From Candidatus Sulfopaludibacter sp. SbA3 (GTDB lineage: Bacteria > Acidobacteriota > Terriglobia > Bryobacterales > Bryobacteraceae), in NCBI GenBank assembly GCA_900290315.1, contig OKRF01000023.1, positions 1 to 8,695 on the forward strand: a stretch of DNA of 8,695 nt, in the 5' to 3' direction. Below are positions 8,526 to 8,695 of the stretch, piece after piece. The stretch's first letter is position 1. Every line of letters starts with the position of its first letter. The translations under genes and the position numbers were made by a program. Under the pieces are notes generated by a model. It was not told where the DNA came from. It did no database searches and was given only the letters and a program-made list of their open reading frames with translations.

Positions 8526-8695
8526 AAGCGCTCACAATCTTCCAGACTTCGGCTTCGATGGAATCGATATCGGTGCGGCCGTTCACCAGTTTGACCCGTT
8601 GGGGTTCGGCCTCGGCCAGCGCGTGGTAAGCGTCGTACACCTTGCGATGGAACTCGATGGACTGGTCATCCATGCGCGTCTCGCAATGCGGCTCG
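8518..8695 (-). CDS. tmk: Thymidylate kinase, C-terminal end (N-terminus outside window)
   Basis: Only the last 58 codons are present, in the frame starting at 8694. They read RMDDQSIEFHRKVYDAYHAL followed by RVKLVNGR and a final helix ending WKIVSAYV. R-(M/I)-x-D-x-S-x-x-F-H-x-x-V-x-x-x-Y is the LID-to-helix region of bacterial thymidylate kinases, which phosphorylate dTMP to dTDP for DNA synthesis. The stop TGA (8520-8518) lies inside the holB start (ATG at 8525-8523), an 8-bp overlap that indicates one operon and coupled translation. The conserved tmk-holB order supports both calls. The P-loop and dTMP-binding parts are out of view. Confidence 0.88.
   Translation of the reverse strand, partial: EPHCETRMDDQSIEFHRKVYDAYHALAEAEPQRVKLVNGRTDIDSIEAEVWKIVSAYV

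Overview
The window is GC-rich, densely coding bacterial chromosome with ordinary housekeeping genes and one toxin-antitoxin locus. Nothing in it is a marker gene. The dispersed-repeat style (a GATCAGAGCCGCG-type palindrome and a CGCGGAGG-type long inverted repeat) and the gene content recall soil Acidobacteriota of the Solibacter/Bryobacterales kind. That assignment is from memory of such repeats and is only moderately likely. Few of the starts have a recognisable Shine-Dalgarno sequence.

Layout, left to right. (1) 1-1217, minus strand: a hipBA-type toxin-antitoxin operon. hipB is a small XRE-type repressor, followed by hipA, a Ser/Thr kinase toxin joined to it by a TGATG overlap; hipA runs off the left edge. 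Upstream of hipB are two 23-bp direct repeats 31 bp apart, each containing a GTCC-N8-GGAC palindrome. The inner one covers a perfect TATAAT box, so this is very probably the autorepressed promoter. (2) 1219-2799, minus: a phytoene-desaturase/PYROXD2-like FAD oxidoreductase. (3) 2800-2905: a spacer with an imperfect palindromic repeat. (4) 2906-5113, minus: glgB, glycogen branching enzyme, broken by an exact 41-bp tandem duplication and a small deletion. (5) 5133-7344, plus: an adenosine-deaminase-family gene and aroA (EPSP synthase) 7 bp apart, divergent from glgB across 19 bp. (6) 7345-7470: a long near-perfect inverted repeat between convergent genes. (7) 7471-8695, minus: the end of tmk (thymidylate kinase) overlapping holB (DNA polymerase III delta prime). 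holB is broken by an exact 32-bp tandem duplication.

The most striking thing is that two conserved genes carry exact, short, head-to-tail duplications whose lengths (41 and 32 bp) are not multiples of three. Removing one copy restores the expected protein in each case (completely in holB; glgB also needs the small deletion repaired). holB is normally essential, so an assembly or joining artefact is the leading explanation. A real recent mutation is possible and can be tested in reads. I see no convincing undescribed multi-gene system. The best biological observations are the twin operators with a likely leaderless hipB start, and a delta prime subunit without a single cysteine.
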